A stretch of DNA of 64,000 bases from Chamaecrista fasciculata (Eukaryota > Streptophyta > Magnoliopsida > Fabales > Fabaceae), in contig QANZ01019100.1 of assembly GCA_003254925.1 (NCBI GenBank), positions 210,006 to 274,005 on the forward strand, in the 5' to 3' direction. Positions 1 to 23,158 of the stretch are shown piece after piece (position 1 is the stretch's first letter; the number at the start of each line of letters is the position of its first letter). The position numbers and the translations under genes are program-made. The notes beneath the pieces were generated by a model. It did not search any database, was not told the DNA's origin, and saw nothing but the letters and a program-made list of their open reading frames with translations.

Positions 1-797
1 GGTTTTTAAACTTTGCAGATCCATAACTTATTCATCCGAACTCCGTTTTGTATAAATTTTATATCAAAATTTTTATTTTTTCGTGCTCTACACAATGGTA
101 TAACTTTCAGAATCTAAGAACACACTTTTTGAATTCGAAAATTATCGTGCTTTACATAATGGTATAACTTTAGGATTAAAAAAGTGTGTTTTCAGACTCC
201 AAAAGTTGGTGGTACCATTTAATTGGCTAAACTTAGATAGAACTCCGAAATTTTAATTTTTTTTTTTTTAAAAAAATTGGTGGTACCATTTAATTGGCTA
301 AACTTAGATCAAAATGTATATGCTATTTTGGGAGTAAATATAATATTTTGGGTCTAACTTTATTTTTCTATATTATTGTAAAAATTTTTTTTTTTTTAAA
401 TAATTTAAAAAAAAAAATTTAAAAAACCGGCACATGAAATCGCAGTCAAGACTGCGATTTCAACTGACACACATGTGTCAGTGAAATAGTGAAATCGCAG
501 TGAAGACTGCGATTTCAATTTTATTTTAAAAACAAAAAAAATAAAAAAAAGATGGGTGCCACTTGGCACCCATATTGGGAATTATTTTTTTTTGTTGGGT
601 GACATGACTCCTCTTTTATATTTTTTGTATTATAAAAATAAAAAAACCATTGAAGTTGTATAGGTCTTCCGTTTTCACTGCTCTGTTTCTCCGTTTTGTT
701 ACATTTTTATTGACGACCCATTTTTTCATTAATATTTAAGAAGTAAAAATAGCGAGGTTTTGAGTCCATTTATCCAAATGACGTCTTTCCCTCGCTC
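1..797. other. AT-rich 5' flank of OVA2 with short direct repeats
   Basis: No gene is recognised here. A block reading TGGTGGTACCATTTAATTGG followed by CTAAACTTAGAT occurs twice as a direct repeat (about 205-237 and 278-309). A looser repeat containing 'ATGGTATAACTTT' occurs near 93 and 157. Hairpin-forming repeats at 437-516 are listed separately. A TATA-like stretch TATAAAAATA at 631-640, about 210 bases before the first candidate start codon, is a reasonable core promoter for the downstream synthetase gene. Assignment as promoter is inference from position only. Confidence 0.5.
435..518. repeat. Three consecutive perfect or near-perfect hairpins
   Basis: GAAATCGCAGTCAAGACTGC followed by GATTTC (437-462) is an inverted repeat with an 11-base stem and a 4-base loop. 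It is followed by the palindrome CTGACACACATGTGTCAG (464-481) and a second version of the first hairpin (491-516, AGTGAAGACT centre). The two outer hairpins are direct copies differing at one loop base. This looks like part of a degraded repetitive element. It lies far from the coding start, and I see no evidence that it is a terminator or small RNA gene. Confidence 0.6.
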
Positions 798-848
798 TTG
801 AAGGATGGGGTAGCTCTGCTTCTGCAAACCAGTGGAGGCCAATACACC

Positions 849-10938
<10,090 letters not shown>

Positions 10939-11624
10939 GATTTCTCAAGTAAAATCATTTTGAGTTCTATCTGATTTTATTTCTTCAATTGTTGGTAACG
11001 TTGATGTCACTATTTTGTTCAGCGTTTAATTTATTTATGACCCACAATGGTCATACACGGCGTCTTTACTAGAACAAAGCTTATTTACATAGACAACATT
11101 TCGAATGAAATAAAATCTTATTTTCGTCTTTTATAAATAGGTGCTTTCTTACTGATTTTTATCAAGTATTTCTTAATTTAATTATTTATGTATATTCATT
11201 GTTATTTTGATTATTTCATTTAATTTATTGACATAATAGAATTTATTGACTGTCAATATTAAATGATGACATAATATAATTGAAATTTGTATCTATTACT
11301 AAAATCTATTTTTTATTTTTGAAAATGGTTATTTTTCAAATAAGCCTTCTATTTTTGGTACTTCTTAATTTTATTTCTTTAAAAATGTATTCATGGTCAC
11401 TTTAAGCCTTCTAGTTTTTTTTTTCTATGGTCACAATTAACTGTTATTAAAATGAGTTTGGTGCAAATGGTCCATTTATAAAAGACTTGGGCATAAGTGT
11501 CCAAACTTACTTGGTTTGCCTTGGGTTAACTTTTTTTTTCAGATAAAAGAAGCAACTTCAATTTCATCCTCTCCTTGGAAAAAAAGTGATACTTGATGAC
11601 CAATTATATAGTATGCTAAAACAA

Positions 11625-11686
<62 letters not shown>

Positions 11687-11826
11687 CTAATAGAAGAAGC
11701 AAATAAAGTTGAAAATTGTCAACCTGTAAGACTATGTAAATACATTCTGTACGAACTGGCTGAATACATTTTGTGATGGGCATTAAACTGTGAGCATAGA
11801 ATTTAAAAAGGTTAGCTCACTTAATA
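10939..11826. other. OVA2 3' flank, no gene
   Basis: AT-rich sequence following the stop codon, presumably 3'UTR and spacer. Apart from the dinucleotide microsatellite near 11,630, nothing is recognised. Confidence 0.5.
11625..11682. repeat. Compound (AT)n-(AG)n microsatellite
   Basis: About 12 AT units run directly into about 17 AG/GA units between 11625 and 11682. It is uninterrupted, so it is likely to vary in length between individuals. Confidence 0.95.
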
Positions 11827-12215
11827 CAACAACAACCAAAGCCTTATCCCACTAGGTGGAGTCGGCTATATGAATCAACTGACGCCAACGTGTTCTATCC
11901 TTGCACATGTCAACCGTAAGGTTATTGATAGCTAAATCTTTTCAGATAATTTCTTGGATAGTTTTCTTTGGTCTTCCCCTTCCCCGGATTATAAGATTCT
12001 CTACCATTTGATCAACTCTGCGTACCGAGGCCTCTAAGGGTCTTCTTTGCACATGCCCAAACCACCTAAGGCGTGTTTCAACCAATTTCTCAATGATAGG
12101 CGTCACACCAACCTCCTCTCTGATGACTTCATTCTTGATCTTATCCATAATAGTATGACCACACATCCAACGAAGCATTCTCATCTCAATCACGTTGAAT
12201 TTTTGCTCATGTTGC
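11827..12215 (-). mobile_element. 3' fragment of an RTE/LINE-type non-LTR retrotransposon
   Basis: Read on the minus strand, the sequence encodes the familiar C-terminal tail of plant LINE reverse transcriptases (MRMLRWMCGHT..., ETRLRWFGHVQRRP..., GRGRPKKT...). The frame continues past the annotated ORF to a DST-stop-WDKAL segment. It ends near 11827 in GTTGTTGTTGTA, the 3' terminus typical of this family. Only about 0.39 kb remains. The catalytic reverse transcriptase core and endonuclease are absent, and there is an internal stop, so it is a dead 5'-truncated copy. Confidence 0.85.
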
Positions 12216-12772
12216 CCTTTTATTGACGTTTAATTCTCATTCTTAATGCATCTAACTAATTATGAAAGTTCGCCCCCAGTGATCTATTCCAAAAGAAAGT
12301 CTAAATATATTCATGAGCTTATGACTATAATATTTTAAAAAATAATAATAAAACTCACCGTATTTGTTTCAATTTCTACATGGCCTAATGTTACCTACAT
12401 AACAACTACCCTGAACTGCATGTAAAAACTGAGTTTTGACTCCAGATTGAATAAAAAAGCAGCCTCGCCCCACGTTAGAACAAAATTTAGCTGTGCCAAT
12501 AACTAATCAGAAAAGGAGAGATTCAAGATCAGAGATCAGCTAGGTAATCAAGTAATTGGACACGATCTCCATTTTGTAAGGCATAAATATCTGAAAGATT
12601 GCTGGTTAAGATTTTGATGTAATCGTGTGCAGGATGCGCACCACAACCACTCAATATATAGCAACCACAATGTTGATGAATTTACAAGAAAGGGGATGTC
12701 CAAATAATGATACAAAGTCAGGAAGATTCATGTTACAAACAGAAAGAAACCCAGGTTAGTAGTATCAATAAG
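12216..12772. other. Intergenic spacer with PRMT4 3' flank
   Basis: Between the LINE fragment and the PRMT4 stop codon (minus strand). It should include the PRMT4 3'UTR. No other feature is recognised. Confidence 0.5.
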
Positions 12773-15700
12773 TTAAACATCCTGCATCAGTGAATTAACC
12801 TGAGCACATGAATTAGGTGAAGGCTGTTGCATCATCTCAGTTTCATCTAAATCCTGAGATTGAATCTGCAAGTCCTGTCAAATAAACTGATTGTCACCAG
12901 GGGCTAAAATAAAAAGGTATAGCGAGCTAAAATCAGTTTTCATGGGGTCAGGATACTCTTAATCCAAGATATCACAAGATAGTCACTTTAGCTGCCTCTC
13001 ACTGTTATTTTCAATTAAAAAGTATATTGACTGTCAAATGATACACATTATAGCTAACAAATAAATTTGCCAATTCTCATCATCTATACTAAGTCAATTT
13101 GTGAATTTGAACGACCAATTCAAGTCTCAAGTCAATCTACCCAGCAACTTGCTGATCTTGAGGGACCCCCAGATTTCCACCCTTAGACTCACCCAACCCC
13201 TCCCCCCCACAAATAAAAATCCATTTTTTTCCCCAGAAATTTAACTTAGTGGGCCTGAGCCAAGAAATAAATGAAAATAAATTGAATACCTGAGTGTGTA
13301 GAAGTGTTTGTGGTTGCTGGTCTTGGGCTAAAGCATAAGCTTGCGGTTGAGACATTCTGTAGTAGGGTTCTTTCAGATCAAGTTTACATGATGTAGTTTG
13401 AAGAATCTCCCCTTGTTCAGCACCAGGGCCCCACATTTTAGCTATAATTCAAATCGAACCATTGCTTGTTAGCAGAACAATGCAACATAATAACAAAGAT
13501 AAGGGGCATTAAAAGACAGACCAACCTGACAATGTTAAATATAACGTATAACTCTGTGCATTGTGGGCAATCATGTGCAGCCTGCCCGTCAATTCTTGTC
13601 CTGCCATAACATAAATTGGTTGATTGAGAACACAGCGTAATTGGTACCAGTGGGTGGTTGGTGACCCAGGAGCAGTTGTAAGCCACCTTTGCACAGAGCT
13701 GTGAACTTGGAACTATTAGAAACAAATCAACAGCTAGGAAGAATCATGAAAGTAGATAAAAAGCAGACTAGACAATACTACTTAAACTGTATTGTTTACC
13801 TTCCATTGAATAATACATCAAACCAACAGGCCAACCCATGTACCCGGGCACCCACAGATGCTATAAATCTCAAAGGAATGTCTATTTCATACAGATCTTC
13901 TTCCTACAGAATCAACATGTAAGTTGTGAGAATTTGCTACACAAAAGGTGACTTCGTTTAAACAGCAGCAATAAGACAAATACGTTGTGACCAAAGAATA
14001 CATGTAAACACGAAGTGGAATAATTGTTAACAGTTAAGATCCACTAAATCCATGGACCAGTTAAAACATTTCAAAACTAGAATTTAACTTCCAATAGAAA
14101 ACCCATAAACACTATCATTGCTTTCTACAGTAATGTTTAATTATTAAGGTTTGGAACAGAAATTTGCACCCTAAATAAAATCAAAATGCATCAGCTTCTC
14201 AAAACGGAAAATAAAAAAAAAATTAAAAAAAAAAAAGCGGGGGAAGGGGTTAGTCCTTACCTTTACTTTGGTGAAGTCTATCACATGGAATGTAGGAGGA
14301 GCTACTAGCAATCTTGGATCAAAAGCATCCACCACAGGCTGTACGGAGGAAGATGGGGGAAACAACATCAGTTTTATGATAAATAGCAAATTCGTGGTAG
14401 AAAATACAATAAAATGTATCAGAATGACATATACCCAGAAAATGTCCATAGAAACTGAAGTGAAATTAATAGAGGGCGAGCCTAATCAATGTATTTCAAC
14501 AACTCTATCAATTTCTGTTCTGTCCAAGCAATTATAAAAAGGAACTTTGTAAGTTAGACAACTTCTCTAGAGGATCATCAATCTCAATATTCAAGTCCTT
14601 AAAACTAAGTAGCTACAAGGAAATGCCCACTGTTTTCTGTTAAAGAACACGTCCAAATCTCTAATGCAAAATATATCCAGACCACTAACATACTTCTAAA
14701 CCTATTAAAAGACCTTACATTAAGCGTGCAAGTTGAATGCATTAGGGGAGAAGAATAACGTATTGTGCTAGCAGATTACTGTTATAATCTTATTTTCTTC
14801 TTTATACGTCACTTCCCCTATCACCTTCATCAAAACCAACACATGTACATGACTTAAAATACAAAATCCAAAAGGGTCAATTCAAGTGGATCAAACAGAT
14901 GATTTTCAAAGAAGAATGTCAATCACAATTATCGATAAATCATTTAAATGATAATTCAAAGGACAAAAAAATAAGCATCTCCAGGTGCTAATTTGGATGC
15001 CTTGAAATACCACATAACCACTCACAGAATGCGTGCAAACATACACAGAAGACTATAAAGTATTACATCATAACCAGAGTGGACAAGGAAAATATCCATA
15101 AATCAAATCTCTTCCCTGTACTTGATACATTGCTCTTTATGGACCAACTAATTGAAAAATAAAACAATATATCAAGCTCTTCAGTTTGCTGTGTGACTGA
15201 CAAATTTCATATTCCATAATTTAAATTTCAAAATCACCATAAATAGTACAAGAAACAGGCATAGTTCCCAATTTGCCCTTGTCAAAGCATTATAACATGT
15301 CTATGCCATCCTCAACTAAAAAATACGTTTCAGAACTGAACAGTTACCGAAGAGAGAAAGGAAGAAAATTAAAAAATGTATCCTATATGATCCTTTGGGG
15401 AGTAGGGAACTTAACCCCTAAACAACCATTCCATACTATATGGCTAAATCTAGCCTACTCTTGAAGGAGACAAACAGTAATTTTGACAATTTATAAGAGC
15501 AAGAATGATACCTGAGAAAAGTATCCTTGAAATGCAGTACCATGCAAAGGTGTCAAATCAACACCATAATAGTTTTGTTGCTGCCAAAAGAGAGCCTGAA
15601 CAATAGAACAATATTGACCATTCAGATTTTGTTTTAGGAAATATACTAAAAGAAACAAGGAAAAGATTCCTCAAAACGTAACTATAAGAGAATGATAGAT

Positions 15701-18700
15701 AGGACATTAGGACAAAATTTTAGAGCATAGAACAGTGAGAACAACAGCTAAGGACATGGATTCTATAATAAAGATTATTGTTATGTCTTAAAGAATTTAA
15801 CCCTTTACTAATTCAGTGTACATAATTGAATACCATTGAAAGAGTTTTAACTGGACAACCATTGCAAACCTCAGCCATGGAAACATCAATCAAATGAGCT
15901 GTTTATCACTGGAAATTTTAAAATCCTGCTAAAGTTTTACAAAACCAAGCCTCTTTCATAAAATGTTGCTGCCAAATTTAAGTGCCAAAACAATGTTTTT
16001 AAAGATGTATAATAATGATACATTTAAAAGATACACATCATAGTTACAAACCTTATTAGCAATTTCGACAAACAAATATTCATCAGTGAAAGGTGCCATG
16101 TGAATCCTACACCAACAATGAAGTCAAAGTCACAAGACAAATAATTATTCAAATTATTATAAGCATGCACAAACTGCAGACCTTTAAATCCAGCAATCAA
16201 AATCAAGGTCATGGAAAGAGAAACAGTCAAGTTTAAAATGGTTTAATTAATCTGTTGGTAGCTACCCCAAATTTTCAATATGGACTTACAAAAAAAAAAG
16301 TTTGCAATTAGGTCCTTCGAGATTTAATTTTGATAACGAGTCCCCAAATTAGTCATTTGTCAGGAAACCACTACTTAGTGCCAATGAGGGAAACAAATTG
16401 AACACATAGCAAATACTTGGTTGCCACATTACCAAATGTACAAATAGATCTTCATAGTTTCATTGAGAACTATATATAAAATTCAGTGAAACTAATGGGA
16501 CAGTAGCATGTGTTTATGGGTGTGATTAGTATTTGCCACATTAGTTCTAAGTAACAATCCATCAACAGAATACTAACATCGGCCACTTCATTAAGGGGAA
16601 AAAATTTAAAACTACAAGGACTAATTATAAGTGCAGTGAGGACGTTTAATGTTGAAATTTACCTTCCTACTGTAGGAAACATTTTCCCGTTAGGGGTGAG
16701 AAACCTATCCCTAGCAATGACGTAAGACTCCAGCATTCTTTCATTAACCAACAAGGTGCCTGCACAGCAATAGAGAAACTTTCCTCAGAAACAACTGAAT
16801 AAAAAAGTTTGAACATCTTGCATTAAGTACCATTAAACACAAGCATAAAGAAATTTAATTGTGAACACTTCAGTAGTCTTGAAGCTTATAAACAAGGGAA
16901 ACAGCAAAAGAAGAACGCATGGACAACAAGATACAGAACTTATAGATGAATTAGCAGCACCATTTTCCATATTGACTGAAGTAGAATGAGCTTACCCATA
17001 GGCTCAGAGATCAAGATATCTGCTTTCTCTGGCAATTCAACATCTTCAACCTTGCCCTTAATCACCTGTATTCTTATACATAAGAGTGCCTTAAATATTG
17101 AGACAGTGAATAAAGAAAGAATGTTTGAAAAAACCTAAGGAACAAAATCTCACTGTAATTCGTTGGCCTAGTGATGGGTTGCCAGCTATAAGCTTCCGGG
17201 CATATTCTGCCATTTCAGATGCTTCCACGGCATAAACATGCTTTGCGCCAGCCTGAGAGGGATAATATAAGAAAGACCGAATACAGAGTTATAGTTGAAA
17301 GCAATTGCACTTATTGTACAGTGCATAAGATTCAACTGATAGAATCACTAATTACCTGAGCTGCAAATAATGACAGAATACCACTACCAGCACCAACATC
17401 AACTACTACACGGCCATTGAAATCGACACGGTTCTCAATAACTGCAGCATAATAGGTTCCTGAAACAAGATCATAAATGAATTTTTCAGCTACAGGTAAA
17501 ACATTGGGAACTTCATTGTCCTGTTTTAAATGAAGCTAGTAACTTCTCCCAAATGCAGAATAAAACCAAATGGGTCTTCAGAATACAAAATGGTATAACC
17601 TGTTCTCACATAGTCCTGCAACATATTTTGCTGATGTAGAAGCTGTCCATAATAATGGAAATACATTTTTGCAGAAGATGCTTCTATCTTCTCATCAAAT
17701 TTGCTTTTTGAACTTGAAATGATTCCATTCGGTAAGTTTCTACCTGATTAAAAAAAACGAACAAATCAAATAAATGTCAGGATTTACTTGCAAATCAACA
17801 AGATCAAGCAATCAAACATAAAAATAATAACTTGTAAAGCAGCACCTTGAACATTAGCTTCCTTCTTCCATTGCTGGAATACACTATCAAAGGCCCCACT
17901 CTCCTCCTCATTTCTAAAGTGGATGGAGATTCCCCTTAAGAATGATGTCTGGGTCTCAAAAGTAAAATTATTAAAGACAAATACTCAACAATTCAACATT
18001 GCTAAAAACAAATAACACAATGAAATAACGTGCAGCAAAAATATACTATCAAGGAATAAACTTATGTTAAGATCCTTAAGTATTAGCCAGAGTTCTTCAA
18101 TAAACATATGACATGTGGTGAAAATCTTTCAGATGACCCAATCATGTAATGCTGAAATAAAAAAAAAAAAGTCTACTTGTCAGATTGTTATTAGAGAACT
18201 AGGTATCAAAAACCTAAAGCCACCTCTAAGTTTTGTCCTATTATAATAGGATTCTTCAAGCTAAAATATCCGAAACACAAAGAACTGTTCTGGCTTTACA
18301 AAAATACCAACAAAATGAAACAATATTAAGCGATGCTACAAAGCCACCATACTCTACAAAAAGATTAAGCTACATACCTCTTTCCCGACATCAGACGGTT
18401 CCGACATGCAAACCAATTGTGTAGGACCTAATTTGAATAGCTGTAAACCACCAATGCAAATTCACCGAAAGATTAGTCATGTATTTATCAGGAATTTCTC
18501 ATTCACTGCAGACGTCGTCATTACGCGGGGAAAACTAAGTATGTTTAGCACATGCTTTGAACATTGGATAAACAACCGAAATTTGAAAAGGGTAAAACAT
18601 TAATAATAATTAATAATAAATCAGAATAAACAGTGATGTCAACTTATTATAGCTTATAAAATTCCTTCTTTCCTGTTTTCTTGCAGTTACTAATCGCCGA

Positions 18701-18936
18701 ACAAAAACTAAAATATAAGTTCAAAATCAAAAACGGAAAGGAACCTGAGCAGTTCGAAGATCAATATCGAGTGGAATCTGGTGAGAATCCTGATGAATTT
18801 GCAGCTGCGCCACAGAACCGTCGGAAGTGAAGCGAGCAATTCCCGGAGAAGCAGAAGAAGCTGGCGAAGAGAGCACAGAAACTGATGCCAAAGCAAACTC
18901 TCGCTGGCTCCGCTTTTGCCCTACTGAATCCTCCAT
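12773..18936 (-). CDS. PRMT4: Protein arginine N-methyltransferase 4 (CARM1-like)
   Basis: A type I arginine methyltransferase that asymmetrically dimethylates histone H3 and other nuclear proteins. In Arabidopsis the two homologues act in flowering-time control (family knowledge). Exons in transcription order (genomic coordinates): 18745-18936, 18378-18440, 17846-17948, 17600-17743, 17356-17459, 17154-17252, 16996-17065, 16663-16759, 16052-16106, 15512-15595, 14261-14338, 13800-13903, 13526-13698, 13290-13441, 12773-12874. All junctions are GT-AG and in phase, giving 539 aa. S-adenosylmethionine motif [11 protein letters not shown] is at about 185-194, followed by the [12 protein letters not shown] segment. 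The double-E loop is SEPMGTLLVNE (E256, E265) and the THW loop is PTTHWYQ at about 411-417. The start at 18936 (MEDSVGQ...) matches the plant family N-terminus. An upstream in-frame ATG at 18972 is less likely. The C-terminal tail is Gln-rich. Confidence 0.95.
16260..16650. repeat. Inverted-repeat (MITE-like) sequence inside PRMT4 intron 8
   Basis: The left part reads TTTGCAATTAGGTCCTTCGAG near 16,301. The right part near 16,612-16,640 contains CTACAAGGACTAATTATAAG, which is the inverted counterpart. This arrangement and the GGTCC motif are typical of MULE-like MITEs common in this window. Exact ends and target duplication were not resolved. Confidence 0.45.
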
Positions 18937-19330
18937 TACCGTCTTCAGCAACAAGCTCAATCCCAGCCACAATCTCTTTTATTTTTCGAAACGGAAAAAA
19001 GAATAGAAACAAAAGAATACGTGTATGTATATATAAGGGTGTAAAATATGGAAATAAAATAAAGAATGAGAGAGAAGGTAAACAAAATATGGAAACTAGG
19101 GTTTGGGTTTTGAGGAAAGGGTTCTTGAGAAAATCTGAGAGCCGCCAAAGGGAGAGAGAGGTGTTTGGAGGTGAAAGCTTTGGGCTTTTATAGTGTGTGT
19201 GTTGCTTTCATGGTTCAGTAGAAGCGATGAGTGATGACTCGTTAGAGTTAGAAATTAGAATGTGTGTGTGGCTTTTGATTTATTTTTGGAGTGACGAAAC
19301 ATCACACACACAGACACATCATGTGCTCTC
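18937..19330 (-). promoter_or_regulatory. PRMT4 5'UTR and putative promoter
   Basis: Upstream of the PRMT4 start on the minus strand. The segment is purine-rich on the plus strand (pyrimidine-rich on the transcribed side), typical of a plant leader. It includes short CA/GT and CT runs (19,193-19,203, 19,300-19,345). No unambiguous TATA box was seen, and the transcription start is unknown. Confidence 0.35.
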
Positions 19331-21790
19331 TCTCTCTCACGCGCGCTCTCTGCCTTGCTTTGGTCAGGAATGCGGGATCTGCTGTATCGCAGTTACAATA
19401 TTTTCGCTATCGCAATGACGTGTTCGTCTGTCAATGGATTAGAGATTGCAATTCCTGTGGGCCCGCATCGGGATTCCTGCCTCATTGCCTCTTTTTTTTT
19501 ATTTGCTTCTTTAACTAAAATTTCAGTTTGGTCCTCGTTTATTCACTTTTTTCTTAATTTAGTCACTCCCAAATTTTTCTTTTCAATTTGATCCCTAACA
19601 ATTGATTACATAATAACATATTTTGTTTTGTGTAAACATGAATTTTCTCCATCTATCTGTGTAATGATATAGACAAAGATTAATTTCATTTCAATTAGAA
19701 CGAACAATTAAAACTCTCATAACAATATCGATTTTAGAGATTAAATTTTAATTCTCTCATATGAGTCGCAGCTTGCTTACCATTTTGTGAGTAGAAATGG
19801 TGTTTAAGAAAGCTCAATAATTCCTCATTGGTCATTAAGTTATTATGTGGGAAAATTAAGTCTGTCATTTTTCTCTGGGAAAATTTATTACGAAAAAAGT
19901 GACTAAAAGTTGTTTTTTTGGCCTGAAGATTATTATGATTATAATGTAATACTGTCCTGCATGAGATGTAACTTCTCTTAATTTAGTCACCAATAAATGA
20001 TATTTAGTAGCATGAAAAATTATTATAAATTATTTTCTTCTTTATCTTTTTATAAGATAATGTCAACAAATATGCTAGCGTTATGTCATTGAAATACTGA
20101 ATACTAAAAGTTGTTTTATTTGGCATACAATTCTCATTAATATTTTAATATTAACGATTTCATTGCAAATAGATAGATATTATATTTATCTTCCCTAACT
20201 ACAGTTTTGCGATACATCAATCAAGATTATGAAAGTTACCTATATTTTAAAGGTTGCTTTCACTAAGTACAGGTAAAGCCATAGGTAAATGAGTAAAAAA
20301 CAGAGTAGGATGCTTAAAAATATTTATTTACATTAAATATCAATTTATTGAAATAAATAAAACAGCTTAGGACAAATGAGATTGTTACCAAAAACCAAAA
20401 AGTAAGAAACAAATGAAACTAACGAGTCAATTTGATCCCAATTAATAATGTCAAACTGAAAAGAAAACATTCCATTACATTGTGAACAAAAATTAGGCAA
20501 CATGTACGTCATTAGAATTTTTTTTCCCTTACAAAGTAGATTTCCCACAATTTAGGTCATAGTTGATCCATAAATGGGGGAGAGCTTGAATTTGGGATTT
20601 CAAATAAGGTTATGAAATCAAAATACTAATAATTAACCAAAAATAAAAAGAACTTTTTCAAGAGGGGTCTATGACTGTCGCCAGCAATTAAAGTAATGAG
20701 TATTAAGTAAACTCAAGTAGTCAAGTGTCTGGTGTAGTTCAACCATGAAAAATTTTAACTATATAATAACACAACAACATTAATTAAAATCAAAACAATT
20801 TTGATCGTCTCTATCATTTTTTATCAATTAAACAGCAGTTTACCACTTCATGCATCGAGATGTAGCTACATAAATCATAAATTCATAATGCCACATGATA
20901 TATCATCACAAGATATTTTTTACCTATTAATTTTACAGTCTAAACAAGAATTACTCTTTGTTTGAATCGAAACATCCCCAGAAACAAAACTCTAATAACA
21001 ATAAGAACGTACTCAACAAAATTCAAACTCTAAGAAACCTACCATTACAAGGTTCATACTTCATACAGACCCTATGCTGATAAATAGCAGATTTTCCTTC
21101 TGTATCACAATGTGATCACAGAAAACTACAAGTTTTGTCATATACTATGTAGGGCCTATCCTTCAATCCTTATCTGTAGCCAACTAGGATTGGCAAGGGG
21201 CCCAATAGTATTATTGAACAGAGGATTTAAGGAGAGAATCGAAATCCATACTATTTGGAGTTCCCTACCATAACTTTACTGAATACAAAGCTAAGATATC
21301 ATAAGTACAACACGTAGGAAATTGATAAAAAAAGGTACAAGCCTATACCAATACACTTATACGCCTTCCATAATTAGAGACTACCTATCAAAGGGAAAAT
21401 ATGGAACATAATCCAGAAGATGGTGTCTGCTTCTTTTTGTTAATTAATCAATATAAACTAAACACCACAACAATAATCCGTAAAACAGGGAAAATAAATT
21501 ATGATCACAGAACTGCAAATTGAAGACATTAAATTCGAAGCACACTTCAGTAGCAGATCAATAGTAGAAAGCAAGACGAAAATAGATACCATGTACAGCT
21601 ATATATATATATACAGGAATACAGTATTTTATCAATTAGTCTCCTAAGAAGAAAAGATACACGCAGCAGAATCCAGAATAGTGACAGAAAGATGTTAATT
21701 TTTTTTTTTTCCTTTGAATGAAGTCATACAAGTTAAATACTATTATAAATTCGAACCATAATTACATATTCACATCTATTATATACACAA
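19331..21790. other. Gene-free AT-rich spacer between PRMT4 and XXT
   Basis: About 2.4 kb without a supportable gene. Two convergent-looking AT-rich stretches and a short (TA)n run at 21,600-21,614 are visible. The part nearest 21,790 should contain the 3'UTR of the xylosyltransferase gene. Confidence 0.5.
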
Positions 21791-23158
21791 CTAAGAAGAA
21801 GGCAACCTGGTAGCTTTGAAAACAGGATGAAGAAATCCAAGCTCATCTTTCACATCAAGGGGATTACTGGTGTCATTTCTGATTTTCTTAACTTTGCGAC
21901 TAGCAAGTGACCTGTGAGTGAAGCCATACATTTGCAGAATCTGGTTATCCCCAAAATTATAAGCACGATCCATCTGCTTCAAGCACCTCTCAACAGGATA
22001 ATCCCCAAATTTCCCACAAGGCTTGCATCCCACAAAGTGAGTAACGAGCGGCCATCGATGATCACCAAAACCTGGATGATAATTCTCCAGCATTTCTTCG
22101 TACCGATCAACTAAAATCCCCCAATATCCATGTAGATAATAGCCACTCTCTAGATACACCTTCTCTCCCCATTTCTCTCGCTCCGTCGCTAATAAATAAA
22201 CCATCGCCGATTGATCATCGGCTTCGAACACCGGCCGATCTTTGAGCTCTCTGGTGAGGATTTTCCCTGCTTCATCCCTAATTTTCCCTTTGGGACCCAT
22301 CGGAGCCCAAGCATCGAGAATGTCAAGCGACCATTGACAATTTCGGAGGAGGAAGCTCCCGGTGTTCAAGCCGATCCAATTCTTCTGATCGTACACCATT
22401 TCGTCCCAGCCGTGCATAACGAGATTGTGATCTCTGTATCGCTCCCATGGAACCTCAAACGCCATGTCTGTGAACATTGCGTCGCTGTCCATCCACCATA
22501 GAAACTCAATCTCCGGATGAGACAGCAAGAGTTTTCGAATCAACGGAAGTTTTGCCCAGAATCCGGCCATTTCGGCATCGAGAAGAGCCATATTGTAGAA
22601 AATCTCGATTCCATGAAGCCTACAGTAATCGATCTTGTTCTTGATGGATTTCAAAAGGTAGTGATCACCCACCGGGTTCTCACACGGTTTGGGCGATGAC
22701 CCGGTAACGAGTAAGACCCGGGGTTTATTGGGTCGGATGAAATTCGGGTTGTTGTTTAACCATTGGGCTCGCTGTTGGTCCCAATCCGATATCTTAGGTC
22801 CGAGAGTGTAAGGCGAGTTCGGGTCGGGTTTCTCGTCTTCGGGTCCTTCATCTACGAGAATCTTCGAGATGTCGAAGCTAGCGTAAGAATTAGCCTGTGA
22901 GTGTGAGGAATCGGCGTGGTCTTCCTTTTCCGGGTGGGCTTCAACGAGGGCGCGATGTGGCTCCACGCGCCGAGCTCGCGAGTACAAGTGAGAACGGATC
23001 TCGTTGAAGTCTTGCTCCGGCGTGCCGAACTTGCCGGCGCCGATGGTGCCACGGAGGACAATGACGGTGAGGAAGAGGCAGAAGAAAGTGACGGTGCCGT
23101 GGCGCCACGCGCGCTGGATCTGACGGAGACGGCGTTGTCCGAGCCACTGGGTCAGCAT
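21791..23158 (-). CDS. XXT: Xyloglucan 6-xylosyltransferase (GT34, XXT1/XXT2 type)
   Basis: A Golgi type II membrane enzyme that transfers alpha-1,6-xylose from UDP-xylose to the beta-1,4-glucan backbone of xyloglucan. Single exon, 455 aa, close to the roughly 460 aa usual for the family. A short basic cytosolic N-terminus is followed by one membrane anchor (about residues 22-38, TVTFFCLFLTVIVLRGT). The stem includes the family signature GTIGAGKFGTPEQD. A GT34 catalytic domain follows, with the metal-binding D-S-D at 224-226 in WWMDSDAMF, and with GHYLLKSIKNKIDYCR-like and GCKPCGKFGDYPVERC segments. The sequence is much closer to XXT1/XXT2 than to XXT3-5, but which of the two is not decided. 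It is intronless, as is usual for this clade. Confidence 0.95.
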   Translation of the reverse strand: MLTQWLGQRRLRQIQRAWRHGTVTFFCLFLTVIVLRGTIGAGKFGTPEQDFNEIRSHLYSRARRVEPHRALVEAHPEKEDHADSSHSQANSYASFDISKILVDEGPEDEKPDPNSPYTLGPKISDWDQQRAQWLNNNPNFIRPNKPRVLLVTGSSPKPCENPVGDHYLLKSIKNKIDYCRLHGIEIFYNMALLDAEMAGFWAKLPLIRKLLLSHPEIEFLWWMDSDAMFTDMAFEVPWERYRDHNLVMHGWDEMVYDQKNWIGLNTGSFLLRNCQWSLDILDAWAPMGPKGKIRDEAGKILTRELKDRPVFEADDQSAMVYLLATEREKWGEKVYLESGYYLHGYWGILVDRYEEMLENYHPGFGDHRWPLVTHFVGCKPCGKFGDYPVERCLKQMDRAYNFGDNQILQMYGFTHRSLASRKVKKIRNDTSNPLDVKDELGFLHPVFKATRLPSS

